From JAFGRR01 sp964563855 (lineage in GTDB: Bacteria > Planctomycetota > Phycisphaerae > UBA1845 > Fen-1342), in the NCBI GenBank assembly GCA_964563855.1, contig CAZLYU010000013.1, positions 6,621-70,620 on the forward strand: a stretch of 64,000 nucleotides of DNA. Reading direction: 5' to 3'. The number at the start of each line of letters is the position of its first letter. The stretch's first letter is position 1. The notes below the pieces were generated by a model. It had not been told where the DNA came from, ran no database searches, and worked only from the letters and a program-made list of their open reading frames with translations. Position numbers and translations under genes: made by a program. Positions 26,929 through 35,791 of this stretch are shown here, one piece after another.

Positions 26929-28824
26929 ATGCCTTCAATGACGGTTCACGTTTACGACCTGACCCACACGCTCAGCGTCGACCTGCGCGAGCCGGCCGAG
27001 GCGGCACGGGCGTGGGACGCGTGTCACGCGGTCGCGACGCTGCAGGGAGTTGTGAACCGCACGCGGCCGCGGCTCTATGTGCGTTTCGTCGAGTGCGACG
27101 GTCGCAACGTCGACGACTTTTGGCTCGAACACCTCACGGCGTCTGAGCGGTGGCTTGCGGGCGCGGCGGTTGAACGCGTCGATACGCTCGAGCGTTTGGT
27201 GGGTGCGTTTCGCGGCGACATCGACGGCGTCGTGCTGTACGACGCGACGCTCGCGCCAACCAGCAACCTCGCGTCGAGCTTTGCGGGGGTGGAAGACCTG
27301 ATCGCCGTGCGTCGTGACGAGACGCACGACAGCGTGTACGAGCGGCTGGTGCTGCGCCCCGATGGGCCGGGCTTGCCGGTAAAACGCGACCTGACCGACC
27401 CCGCGCTGCGCGAGCAGTTCTTGGCGGCGGCGCGGCGGGCGGAGTCGCGCGACGAAGCGGCGCCGGTCTCATTGAAGGCCGGCGTTGTTGATTGGGGGCG
27501 TGAGCAGCTCATCGACAGCGGCCGCTGCGCGAGCGACGCGCTCGGCTATTACATCGACGCCTACTGGATCAACCATGCCCACCACAGCGTGCCCAATCAC
27601 CACACGCTGACCAACCACGATTACTTCGTGTCACGCCGCGCGTTTTTCTGCGATCTCAATTGTTGGGCGGATGAGCAACCGATCGACGAGCCCGACCAGC
27701 CGCTGGGCGCCGACGCGGGGGCGCTGCGCCGCGTGCTTCACAGCCTCTATCGTCGCGACCCCGATCGCTTTACACACGTCGGCGGCTTCACGCCCTGGGC
27801 GTTCAAATACACAGATTTGCCGCACTGTGGCGGGAAGCGGCACGGTGTGGAGACCGAGTGGGAGTTGATCCGGCTGGCGAGCGCGTACAACGCGTTCATC
27901 GACGCGGACGCAATCGGCTATGGCGCGATGGCGAACGCGTCCTTCTTCCAACACTTCCCGCTTGAGGCGCGCTATCGACAGTCAGCCACGCCGAAACACG
28001 AAACGTTGAGCAGTGATCGCGGGTCATCCGATTCGGATCACGACTATGTGATGTATTACGTCGGCGACTATGACTCCGCTGCGTGGCTTTATCAGCGTAT
28101 GCCGGAGTTGTGGAACGATGCGGCGCGGGGCGACGTTCCGCTCAGCTGGGCGATCAGCCCGATTCTCGCGGTGCGGGCCCCGCATGTGCTCGCGCATCTC
28201 TACGCGACGCAGACCGACAACGACGCATTCATCGCCGGCGACAATGGCGCCGGCTATCTAAACCCGTCGATGCTCTCCGAGCCACGGCCTATATCCGGGC
28301 TGCCGGATGGATTGTCGGCGTGGGAGCGGCACTGCACGCCGTACTACGAGCGGTGGGACAAGCGGATCAGCGGGTTCGTGATCAACGGACGTGCGGCGCC
28401 GCCGAACGAAGCGGTGCTGGCGGCGTATGCGCGTTTCAGCCCGGACGGCATCGTGTTGCAGACCATGCCCGGCGATCCTCCGGCGAAAGTCGGGGAGCAG
28501 GCGTCACAGCGCTATCGCTTGCAACAGATGTGTCTGATCGATGGCCCGAGCGGCGGCACACCGGTGTTGCGGGCGGGGCCCGACATCAACCACGACGATC
28601 CGGCTGAGGCCGCCGATGCGCTCAGCGCGCAGGTTGCGGAGCGCCGGGCGAACGGCTTGCGTTTTCACTGGGTGCGGAGTGTGTTGAAGTCGCCGAGCTG
28701 GTATGCGGATGTGACGCGGCGCGTGACGGCGGCGGATACGCGCGTGCGCGTGCTGACCGCGCCGACCTTCTTTGGGTTGCTGCGGGCGCGGCTCGTGAGC
28801 GGTGCGTCGCCGCGCGCGGACTGA
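26929..28824 (+). CDS. GxGYxYP-domain protein
   Basis: A 631-residue protein of the GxGYxYP family, described only as putative glycoside hydrolase-like. The N-terminal part holds CHAVATLQGVVNRTRPRLYV, a block that precedes the family domain in homologues. The signature here is GDNGAGYLNPSML, so the second Tyr of the motif is replaced by Asn. Other conserved-looking stretches are YYVGDYDSAAWLYQRMPELW and LSWAISPILAVRAP. No signal peptide or membrane helix is visible, which is odd for a carbohydrate enzyme. The start (26929) lacks a clear ribosome binding site; ATG 26938 is possible. Its substrate is unknown. Confidence 0.8.
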   Translation: MPSMTVHVYDLTHTLSVDLREPAEAARAWDACHAVATLQGVVNRTRPRLYVRFVECDGRNVDDFWLEHLTASERWLAGAAVERVDTLERLVGAFRGDIDGVVLYDATLAPTSNLASSFAGVEDLIAVRRDETHDSVYERLVLRPDGPGLPVKRDLTDPALREQFLAAARRAESRDEAAPVSLKAGVVDWGREQLIDSGRCASDALGYYIDAYWINHAHHSVPNHHTLTNHDYFVSRRAFFCDLNCWADEQPIDEPDQPLGADAGALRRVLHSLYRRDPDRFTHVGGFTPWAFKYTDLPHCGGKRHGVETEWELIRLASAYNAFIDADAIGYGAMANASFFQHFPLEARYRQSATPKHETLSSDRGSSDSDHDYVMYYVGDYDSAAWLYQRMPELWNDAARGDVPLSWAISPILAVRAPHVLAHLYATQTDNDAFIAGDNGAGYLNPSMLSEPRPISGLPDGLSAWERHCTPYYERWDKRISGFVINGRAAPPNEAVLAAYARFSPDGIVLQTMPGDPPAKVGEQASQRYRLQQMCLIDGPSGGTPVLRAGPDINHDDPAEAADALSAQVAERRANGLRFHWVRSVLKSPSWYADVTRRVTAADTRVRVLTAPTFFGLLRARLVSGASPRAD

Positions 28825-28869
28825 TATCGGCCACGCCGCGCTTTCATCGTCGGCTGGTAGGGCGCCGCC

Positions 28870-29937
28870 ATGTTGCTCTTACTGACCTTTGCTGCGATCG
28901 CTTTGGGCGTTTCGTTTCTCTGCTCGATGCTGGAGGCGACGCTGCTGAGCGTCTCGGCCAGCCACCTCGCGATGCGCGTGGAGCAGGGTTCGAGCGCCGC
29001 TCGCTATCTGCAAAAGATGAAGTCGGAGGTCGATCGGCCGCTGTCGGCGATTCTGACGCTCAACACCGTCGCGCATACGGTCGGGGCGGTGGGCGTGGGC
29101 GCGCAGGCGACCGCGTTGTTCGGAAGCGCGTCGGTTGGCGTCACCAGTGCGGTGATGACGGTGCTGATCCTGGTGCTGAGTGAGATCATCCCCAAGACGC
29201 TGGGAGCGGTTCACGCCAAATCGTTGACGGGATTCACCGCGGTCAACATTCGACTGATGATGTTCATCACGTTTCCCATCGTCGTGCTCCTGCAATCGAT
29301 CAGTCGCCTGTTAGCGGCGCCCGGCAAGACGGAAACGCTGACCCGGAGCGAGTTCGTGGCGGCGACGCTGCTGGGTCGTCAGACGGGGTCGCTCGACGCG
29401 CGCGAGTATCAAACGGTCCGCAATCTGGTGATGCTCAGTGAGATCAAGCTGGCTGAAATTCTGACCCCGCGGACGGTGCTCATGGCGTTGCCCGAGGCTC
29501 AGACGCTTGGAGAGGTTATGGCCGACGCGCGTCCACTGCGTTACGCGCGGATGCCAGTGTATGGAGCATCGTTGGACGACGTGACCGGGTACGTGACGCG
29601 GTTCGAGCTGACGGAAGCCTACCGTGCGGGAGAGCTCGACGCGCCGCTCTCCCAGTTTAAGCGGCCGATCCAGTCGGTTCCCGAGCAGGGGTCGGTGTCG
29701 AGCGCGTTGGATTTAATGCTGCAACATCGAGAGCACATCCTCTTGGTCGTTGACGAGTACGGCGGGCTGGAAGGGATCGTCACGCTGGAGGATGCGATCG
29801 AGACGCTGCTGGGGATCGAGATCGTGGACGAGACTGACGCGACCACAGACCTTCAGGCGCTGGCCCGGCGACGGGCGCGTCGCATCCGGCGGCGACAGGA
29901 GAAGGCGGAATCGCCGGAGGGCGATCGAAACGGTTGA
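28870..29937 (+). CDS. CNNM/DUF21 and CBS-pair membrane protein
   Basis: A 355-residue membrane protein with a DUF21 (CNNM) domain of about four helices (about 1-165) and a pair of CBS domains (about 200-325), seen in ILTPRTVLMALP and LVVDEYGGLEGIVTLEDAIETLLG. Relatives such as MpfA and CorC act in magnesium export or cation homeostasis. The C-terminal CorC_HlyC domain is missing; instead there is a short basic tail rich in Arg. LSEIIPKTLGAVHA is the conserved DUF21 segment. It starts 45 bases after the GxGYxYP gene on the same strand. Confidence 0.92.
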   Translation: MLLLLTFAAIALGVSFLCSMLEATLLSVSASHLAMRVEQGSSAARYLQKMKSEVDRPLSAILTLNTVAHTVGAVGVGAQATALFGSASVGVTSAVMTVLILVLSEIIPKTLGAVHAKSLTGFTAVNIRLMMFITFPIVVLLQSISRLLAAPGKTETLTRSEFVAATLLGRQTGSLDAREYQTVRNLVMLSEIKLAEILTPRTVLMALPEAQTLGEVMADARPLRYARMPVYGASLDDVTGYVTRFELTEAYRAGELDAPLSQFKRPIQSVPEQGSVSSALDLMLQHREHILLVVDEYGGLEGIVTLEDAIETLLGIEIVDETDATTDLQALARRRARRIRRRQEKAESPEGDRNG

Positions 29938-29988
29938 CTGCGGACGGCGGGGCTGTGGCGCAGCTGTTGGGCGCCGGTGTTACATGAA

Positions 29989-30063
29989 TCGGGGTGACTG
30001 GATTCGAACCAGCGACCTCGTGGACCCATACCACGCACTCTAGCCAGGCTGAGCTACACCCCG
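29989..30063 (-). tRNA. tRNA-Pro (UGG)
   Basis: A complete 75-base cloverleaf: acceptor CGGGGTG/CACCCCG with discriminator A, D stem GCTC/GAGT, anticodon stem CGTGG/CCACG, a five-base variable loop and T loop TTCGAAT. The C1-G72 pair and G37 fit tRNA-Pro. The anticodon loop reads TATGGGT, giving anticodon UGG but A instead of the near-universal U at position 33. CCA is not encoded. It lies 60 bases after the ALDH7 stop on the same strand. Confidence 0.9.
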
Positions 30064-30122
30064 GACTGTCTTCCGGTCTCCATTCTAACCGCACGCAGGC
30101 GGAATTTGTCGCCCGGGGCGCG

Positions 30123-31676
<1,554 letters not shown>

Positions 31677-31706
31677 CTTCGTTTCCTTCTCGTGAAAAAG
31701 GGGCCT

Positions 31707-33392
31707 TTACTGCTTCGTCGCGCTGTCTTGCGTTTGGCCGGACGCGTCGGGGGTGGCGGAAGTGTCCGCGGCGGGCTCGTCGACACGTTCCGTCGGCGGC
31801 GGCGTGGGTTCCTGGTCCACCGCCGCGTCATCGGGCGCCGGCGTCGACTCGGCCGCCATTTCCTGGGCCACCGCTACTTCCGTCGTGCTCACCGGTTCGT
31901 CAGGTGCGGCGTTCGGATCCACCGCCGCGGCTTCGGGCGCCGGTGTCGCCGGCGGGGCGTCTTCGTCGAGATCGGTCGGCGGCGGGGTGTCGTCTGGTGC
32001 GCCCAGTTCGGTCTCGACGCTGGCGGCGACGGGGATCTCGCCGGCCGTATCGGCGTCAGCCGGGGCCGGCGCTTCTTCAGCCGCTGCGCCGGCGTCGGGC
32101 TCGCCGCTCGCCGCGGTCGTCTCGGTCTCTTGGTCCTGCTCCTGGTGTTCGGGCAGTGACTCTTCGGCGACGAAGGCCGACGGGGTTTCTTCGATCGGCT
32201 CTTGCGCGGCTTGCTCGGCCTTGAGTTTCGCCGCGGCTTCCTTCGCTTCTTCCTGGCGAATGGCTTCTTCGGCGCACTCGTAGACGATTTTGTCGGCCAG
32301 CTCGGCGTCGAGCTCGAGTTCGGCCACGAGCGGCTCCGGGCCGACCTCGTCGACATGCGCGACCGAAATGCACCCGATCGCGATCAGCTTATCGACGACC
32401 ACGTCATCCCCGTTGGTGACGATCTTCACGGTGGCTTCGAGCACCTCGAGATTCTTGTTGTAGTCGGCGGGGGTCATGATATCGATGTCCCACTTGGTGA
32501 GACGGGCGGCGAGGCGCACATTCTGTCCACGTTTGCCGATCGCCAGCGACAACTGGTCTTCGGCCACCACGACCGTCGCCTTGCCGAGCTCGAAGCACAG
32601 CGCAATCTCCTGCACTTCGGCTGGCTTGAGCGCGTTCTGGATGAGGATCTGGCTCGACTCGTTCCAGCGCACGATGTCAATCTTTTCGCCGGACAGCTCG
32701 TCGACGATGTTCTTGATGCGGCTGCCGCGCACGCCGACGCAGGCGCCGACGGCGTCGACCTTTGAGTCGATGCTGGTGACGGCGACCTTGCTGCGATAGC
32801 CGGCTTCGCGGGCGAGCGCGCGAATCTCGATGATGCGCTCCGACACTTCAGGCACTTCGAGTTCGAAGAGGCGGTGGATGAAGTCGGGGTGCGATCGACT
32901 GAGGATGATCTTCACCTGATTGCCCTGCTCGCGCACCTCGAGAATGAGCACGCGGATGCGGGCTCCGACGGGGTGGGCCTCGCCGGGGATCTGCTCGCTG
33001 CGGGGAAGAAAGCCTTCGACGCGACCGATGTTCACGATCAGGTTGCCGCGCTCGATGCGGGTAACCGCGCCGGTGACGATCGTGCCCTGCCGTTCGCTGA
33101 ACTCTTCGAGCACGCTGACGCGTTCGCGCTCGCGCGTTTTCTGAATGATGACCTGCTTGGCGGTCTGGGCCGCGATGCGGCCGAGCGTGCCCATGTCGAC
33201 CGGGTCGGCGTTGATGGTCGCCGAGATGCCGCCGTTGATGCGGTCGAGCTTGACGACCACGTCTTCCGTTTCGCCGTAGGTCTTCCGCATGGCGCTGGCG
33301 ATGGCGTTTTCGAGATCGACGACGAACTCTTCGCGATCGATGTTTTTATCTCGACAGATGCTGTCGACGATGCGGAGCAGATCCTGATTCAT
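31707..33392 (-). CDS. nusA: Transcription termination/antitermination protein NusA
   Basis: A 561-residue protein that binds RNA polymerase and nascent RNA. The N-terminal polymerase-binding domain (about 1-125) precedes an S1 domain (GTIVTGAVTRIERGNLIVNIG, about 132-200) and two KH domains (VGVRGSRIKNIVDEL and LAIGKRGQNVRLAARL, about 220-350). After about residue 405 the protein becomes a 150-residue Ala/Glu/Pro/Asp-rich acidic tail, not found in typical NusA. The usual partners rimP (upstream) and infB (downstream) are absent; instead ALDH7 follows. The binding site at the ATG is weak. Confidence 0.95.
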   Translation of the reverse strand: MNQDLLRIVDSICRDKNIDREEFVVDLENAIASAMRKTYGETEDVVVKLDRINGGISATINADPVDMGTLGRIAAQTAKQVIIQKTRERERVSVLEEFSERQGTIVTGAVTRIERGNLIVNIGRVEGFLPRSEQIPGEAHPVGARIRVLILEVREQGNQVKIILSRSHPDFIHRLFELEVPEVSERIIEIRALAREAGYRSKVAVTSIDSKVDAVGACVGVRGSRIKNIVDELSGEKIDIVRWNESSQILIQNALKPAEVQEIALCFELGKATVVVAEDQLSLAIGKRGQNVRLAARLTKWDIDIMTPADYNKNLEVLEATVKIVTNGDDVVVDKLIAIGCISVAHVDEVGPEPLVAELELDAELADKIVYECAEEAIRQEEAKEAAAKLKAEQAAQEPIEETPSAFVAEESLPEHQEQDQETETTAASGEPDAGAAAEEAPAPADADTAGEIPVAASVETELGAPDDTPPPTDLDEDAPPATPAPEAAAVDPNAAPDEPVSTTEVAVAQEMAAESTPAPDDAAVDQEPTPPPTERVDEPAADTSATPDASGQTQDSATKQ

Positions 33393-33493
33393 GGTGGCAT
33401 CTCACTTTGGCAGCGCTGCGGCGCGCCGCTCACCCTATTCAGATGTCTGCGCGCCGCGCTGCGTGTCAGAGGCGGTCCGCGCACCAACAAAAA

Positions 33494-33513
33494 GGGGCCG
33501 CCGCGGCGACCCC
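33494..33513 (-). terminator. Intrinsic terminator after the ABC ATPase gene
   Basis: On the minus strand GGGGTCGC and GCGGCCCC form a GC-rich stem followed directly by TTTTTTG. It lies about 85 bases past the ABC ATPase stop and ahead of nusA, so it separates the two units. Confidence 0.75.
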
Positions 33514-33598
33514 AGAGACGATTGCCGGCCGATGGCCGACGGGTCAGCTTGCCACGCCGCGCGACGTTTACGAGGTCGCCGCGGCGTGCGATGCGAAG

Positions 33599-34774
33599 TT
33601 AGACGGACCGGATTGCGGCCCCCACTTCGCCAGGCTCAAAGAAGTGTACCCGCTCCATGTCGACTTGCATATCCACCGGGGCGTCTTCAGCCACCTGCGC
33701 CCGGGCGCTGACGCGGCAAATCAGCCGCTCGCTGGTGCTCGCTGAGACGTAAACGTCCATCCGATCACCCAGCGGCTCGACCACGTTGGTATGGAAACGC
33801 AAGACGTTGTTTGAGCCGTTACCGACGGCGGCGATCTCGAACATCTCCGGTCGCACGCCCATGACCAGCGACTGGCCGACCCATGGGGCCAACTCCGCAT
33901 GCCGCTCCGGCGGAACGACCAACGACCCGCCGCCGCCCTCAAACACGACGCCGCTGTCGCTTTTGACGAGGCGCCCCTCGAGGAAGTTCATCGGCGGCGT
34001 CCCCACGAAACTGGCGACGAAGCGATTCACCGGCTGGCCATAGACCTCAAACGGCGACGCGCACTGGTGGATAATCCCGTCTTTCATCACCACGACGCGG
34101 TCACCGAGCGTCATGGCTTCCTCTTGATCGTGCGTCACATAGATCGTGGTGGTGTTCACACGCCGGTGGATCTTCTTGATCTCCGCGCGCATCTCGACGC
34201 GGAGCTTGGCGTCGAGGTTCGACAGCGGTTCGTCGAACAGATAGGCCTTCGGTTGGCGGACAATCGCGCGACCCACCGCCACGCGTTGCCGCTGGCCGCC
34301 GGACAATGCCTTGGGGCGTCGTTGCAGAAGATTGGAGATGCCCAGCACCGCGGCGGCGTCCTGCACGCGTTCGTGGATTTCTTTCCGTTCGGCCCGCGCC
34401 TTGCGATATCCCGATGGGTTCAACAGCGCCCACAGCGGAAAGTCCCAGAACCCGAACTTGCGGCGCAAGAGCAGCCCGAACGCCATGTTCTTGTAGACCG
34501 TCATGTGCGGGTAGAGGGCGTAATTCTGAAAGACCATGGCGATGTCGCGGTCTTTCGGCGCCACGCTGTTGACGACCCGCTCGCCAATGCGAATCTCACC
34601 GCCGGAGATGTCTTCGAGGCCGGCGACCATGCGGAGGGTCGTTGATTTTCCGCAGCCGGACGGGCCGACCAAGACGACGAACTCGCGGTCGTTGATGGTG
34701 AGGCTCACATTGTCGACGGCTTTGACGTCACCGGGATAGATCTTGGTGACATCGGTGAGAACGACTTCCGCCAT
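33599..34774 (-). CDS. MalK/UgpC-type ABC transporter ATPase
   Basis: A 391-residue ATPase that powers sugar or glycerol-phosphate import in its family. Walker A is GPSGCGKST (about 37-45), the Q loop is FQNYALYPHMTV, the signature is LSGGQRQR and Walker B is AYLFDEPLSNLD, with the H loop YVTHDQEEAM. A C-terminal TOBE-like regulatory domain starts at about 240. An insertion of about 30 residues (FGLLLRRKFGFWDFPLWALL and following) separates the Q loop from the signature. No permease or binding protein is near, so it may serve several transporters. A good promoter lies upstream, GAGG precedes the ATG, and a terminator follows: a single-gene unit. Confidence 0.93.
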   Translation of the reverse strand: MAEVVLTDVTKIYPGDVKAVDNVSLTINDREFVVLVGPSGCGKSTTLRMVAGLEDISGGEIRIGERVVNSVAPKDRDIAMVFQNYALYPHMTVYKNMAFGLLLRRKFGFWDFPLWALLNPSGYRKARAERKEIHERVQDAAAVLGISNLLQRRPKALSGGQRQRVAVGRAIVRQPKAYLFDEPLSNLDAKLRVEMRAEIKKIHRRVNTTTIYVTHDQEEAMTLGDRVVVMKDGIIHQCASPFEVYGQPVNRFVASFVGTPPMNFLEGRLVKSDSGVVFEGGGGSLVVPPERHAELAPWVGQSLVMGVRPEMFEIAAVGNGSNNVLRFHTNVVEPLGDRMDVYVSASTSERLICRVSARAQVAEDAPVDMQVDMERVHFFEPGEVGAAIRSV

Positions 34775-34820
34775 GGGCTACCTCGCGCGGCTGCACATCT
34801 GCGCTGAATTGAGAGATGCG

Positions 34821-34850
34821 AGTATAAAAATGCGGGCTGCGGCGGGTCAA
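34821..34850 (-). promoter_or_regulatory. Sigma-70 promoter of the ABC ATPase gene
   Basis: On the minus strand TTGACC, an 18-base spacer and TATACT match consensus at five of six and four to five of six positions. It lies about 47 bases before the ATG at 34774. Confidence 0.7.
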
Positions 34851-34881
34851 TCCGCGCTGCGCCCAGGCCGGGCTCTCGACG

Positions 34882-35706
34882 CTACTCGCTGGCGTCGGAG
34901 GATTCGGCAGCGGCGTCGGGTTCTTCCGAGACGGCGTCGGCTGGGTCTTCCGCGGCAGGCGTCGCCGCCATTTGCTCGCGGGCCAGTTCGGTGGCGCGAT
35001 TGACCGCAGCGGCGGGAAGCAGGACGAATACGTCCTGCGATTTGAGCTGACTGCCCATGGCGCGGATGGTGTCGGGATCCGGGATCTGGAACGCCAACAG
35101 CGCGACCGCGTCGCCGTCGGCATTGAACACCGGCAGGCCAGGTTCAGCGATCATCTGCAATTGAAAGGCGCCGTAGAGCTCGCGCGGCTGGCTGTAGAGC
35201 GCGTTGATGCGCGTCTCGCCGTTCAGCAGCGTGCGGCCGAAGAAGCGGTCGGTGCGGCGGAGGGTGAAGACGCGTTCGCCGACTTCGACTTTCGCCCCGC
35301 CTTTGAACGCGATGTGCGTGAGCGGGCTTTCGGCCGATTGGGTGAGCCGCAGCCAAGCGAGATCACGCGCGCTGTCGCGCGCGACCAGTTCCGCGGCGAG
35401 TTCTTCGCCTTCCTCGCCGACGATCACGCGGACGTCGGCGGGTGTGATCGACTGTTCGGTGACCGGGTTGTAGCCCATGCGTGTGTTCGCGGTGACCACC
35501 AGGCCGTTCGGGTCGATCACGGTTCCGCTGACTTCGACTTCCTGCTGTCGCTCGCCGGTGGGCGACGTGGGGACGTATTTGATTGTCACAATCGCGGCGC
35601 CATGTGCTTCGCGAATCTTCTGGTACGCTTCTCCCACCGCATCAGCCGTTGCGCTTGACACAATGGCCACACCGAGGCCGAACAACATTCCCAGACGCAT
35701 GTTCAC
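34882..35706 (-). CDS. Exported trypsin-fold pseudoprotease
   Basis: A 274-residue exported protein with the fold pattern of an HtrA protease domain but without its catalytic residues. After a signal peptide (cleavage near SSATADA) the segment SGTVIDPNGLVVTANTRMG corresponds to the His region of HtrA, with His replaced by Thr. The Asp region DSARDLAWLRL is kept. The Ser region GNSGGP is replaced by EPGLPVF, so Ser is lost. A C-terminal Ala/Glu/Asp tail follows; no PDZ domain is present. GTG 35706 is the start (GGAG seven bases upstream). It begins 85 bases after an intact HtrA gene on the same strand, suggesting a regulatory or scaffolding partner. Confidence 0.7.
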   Translation of the reverse strand: MNMRLGMLFGLGVAIVSSATADAVGEAYQKIREAHGAAIVTIKYVPTSPTGERQQEVEVSGTVIDPNGLVVTANTRMGYNPVTEQSITPADVRVIVGEEGEELAAELVARDSARDLAWLRLTQSAESPLTHIAFKGGAKVEVGERVFTLRRTDRFFGRTLLNGETRINALYSQPRELYGAFQLQMIAEPGLPVFNADGDAVALLAFQIPDPDTIRAMGSQLKSQDVFVLLPAAAVNRATELAREQMAATPAAEDPADAVSEEPDAAAESSDASE

Positions 35707-35791
35707 GCGTGATCTCCGATGAATAGACAAGTGTTAAGGCGGCGACTCGCGACGCTCGTCCGCTCCTATGAATCAAAATGGCGCGACCGCT

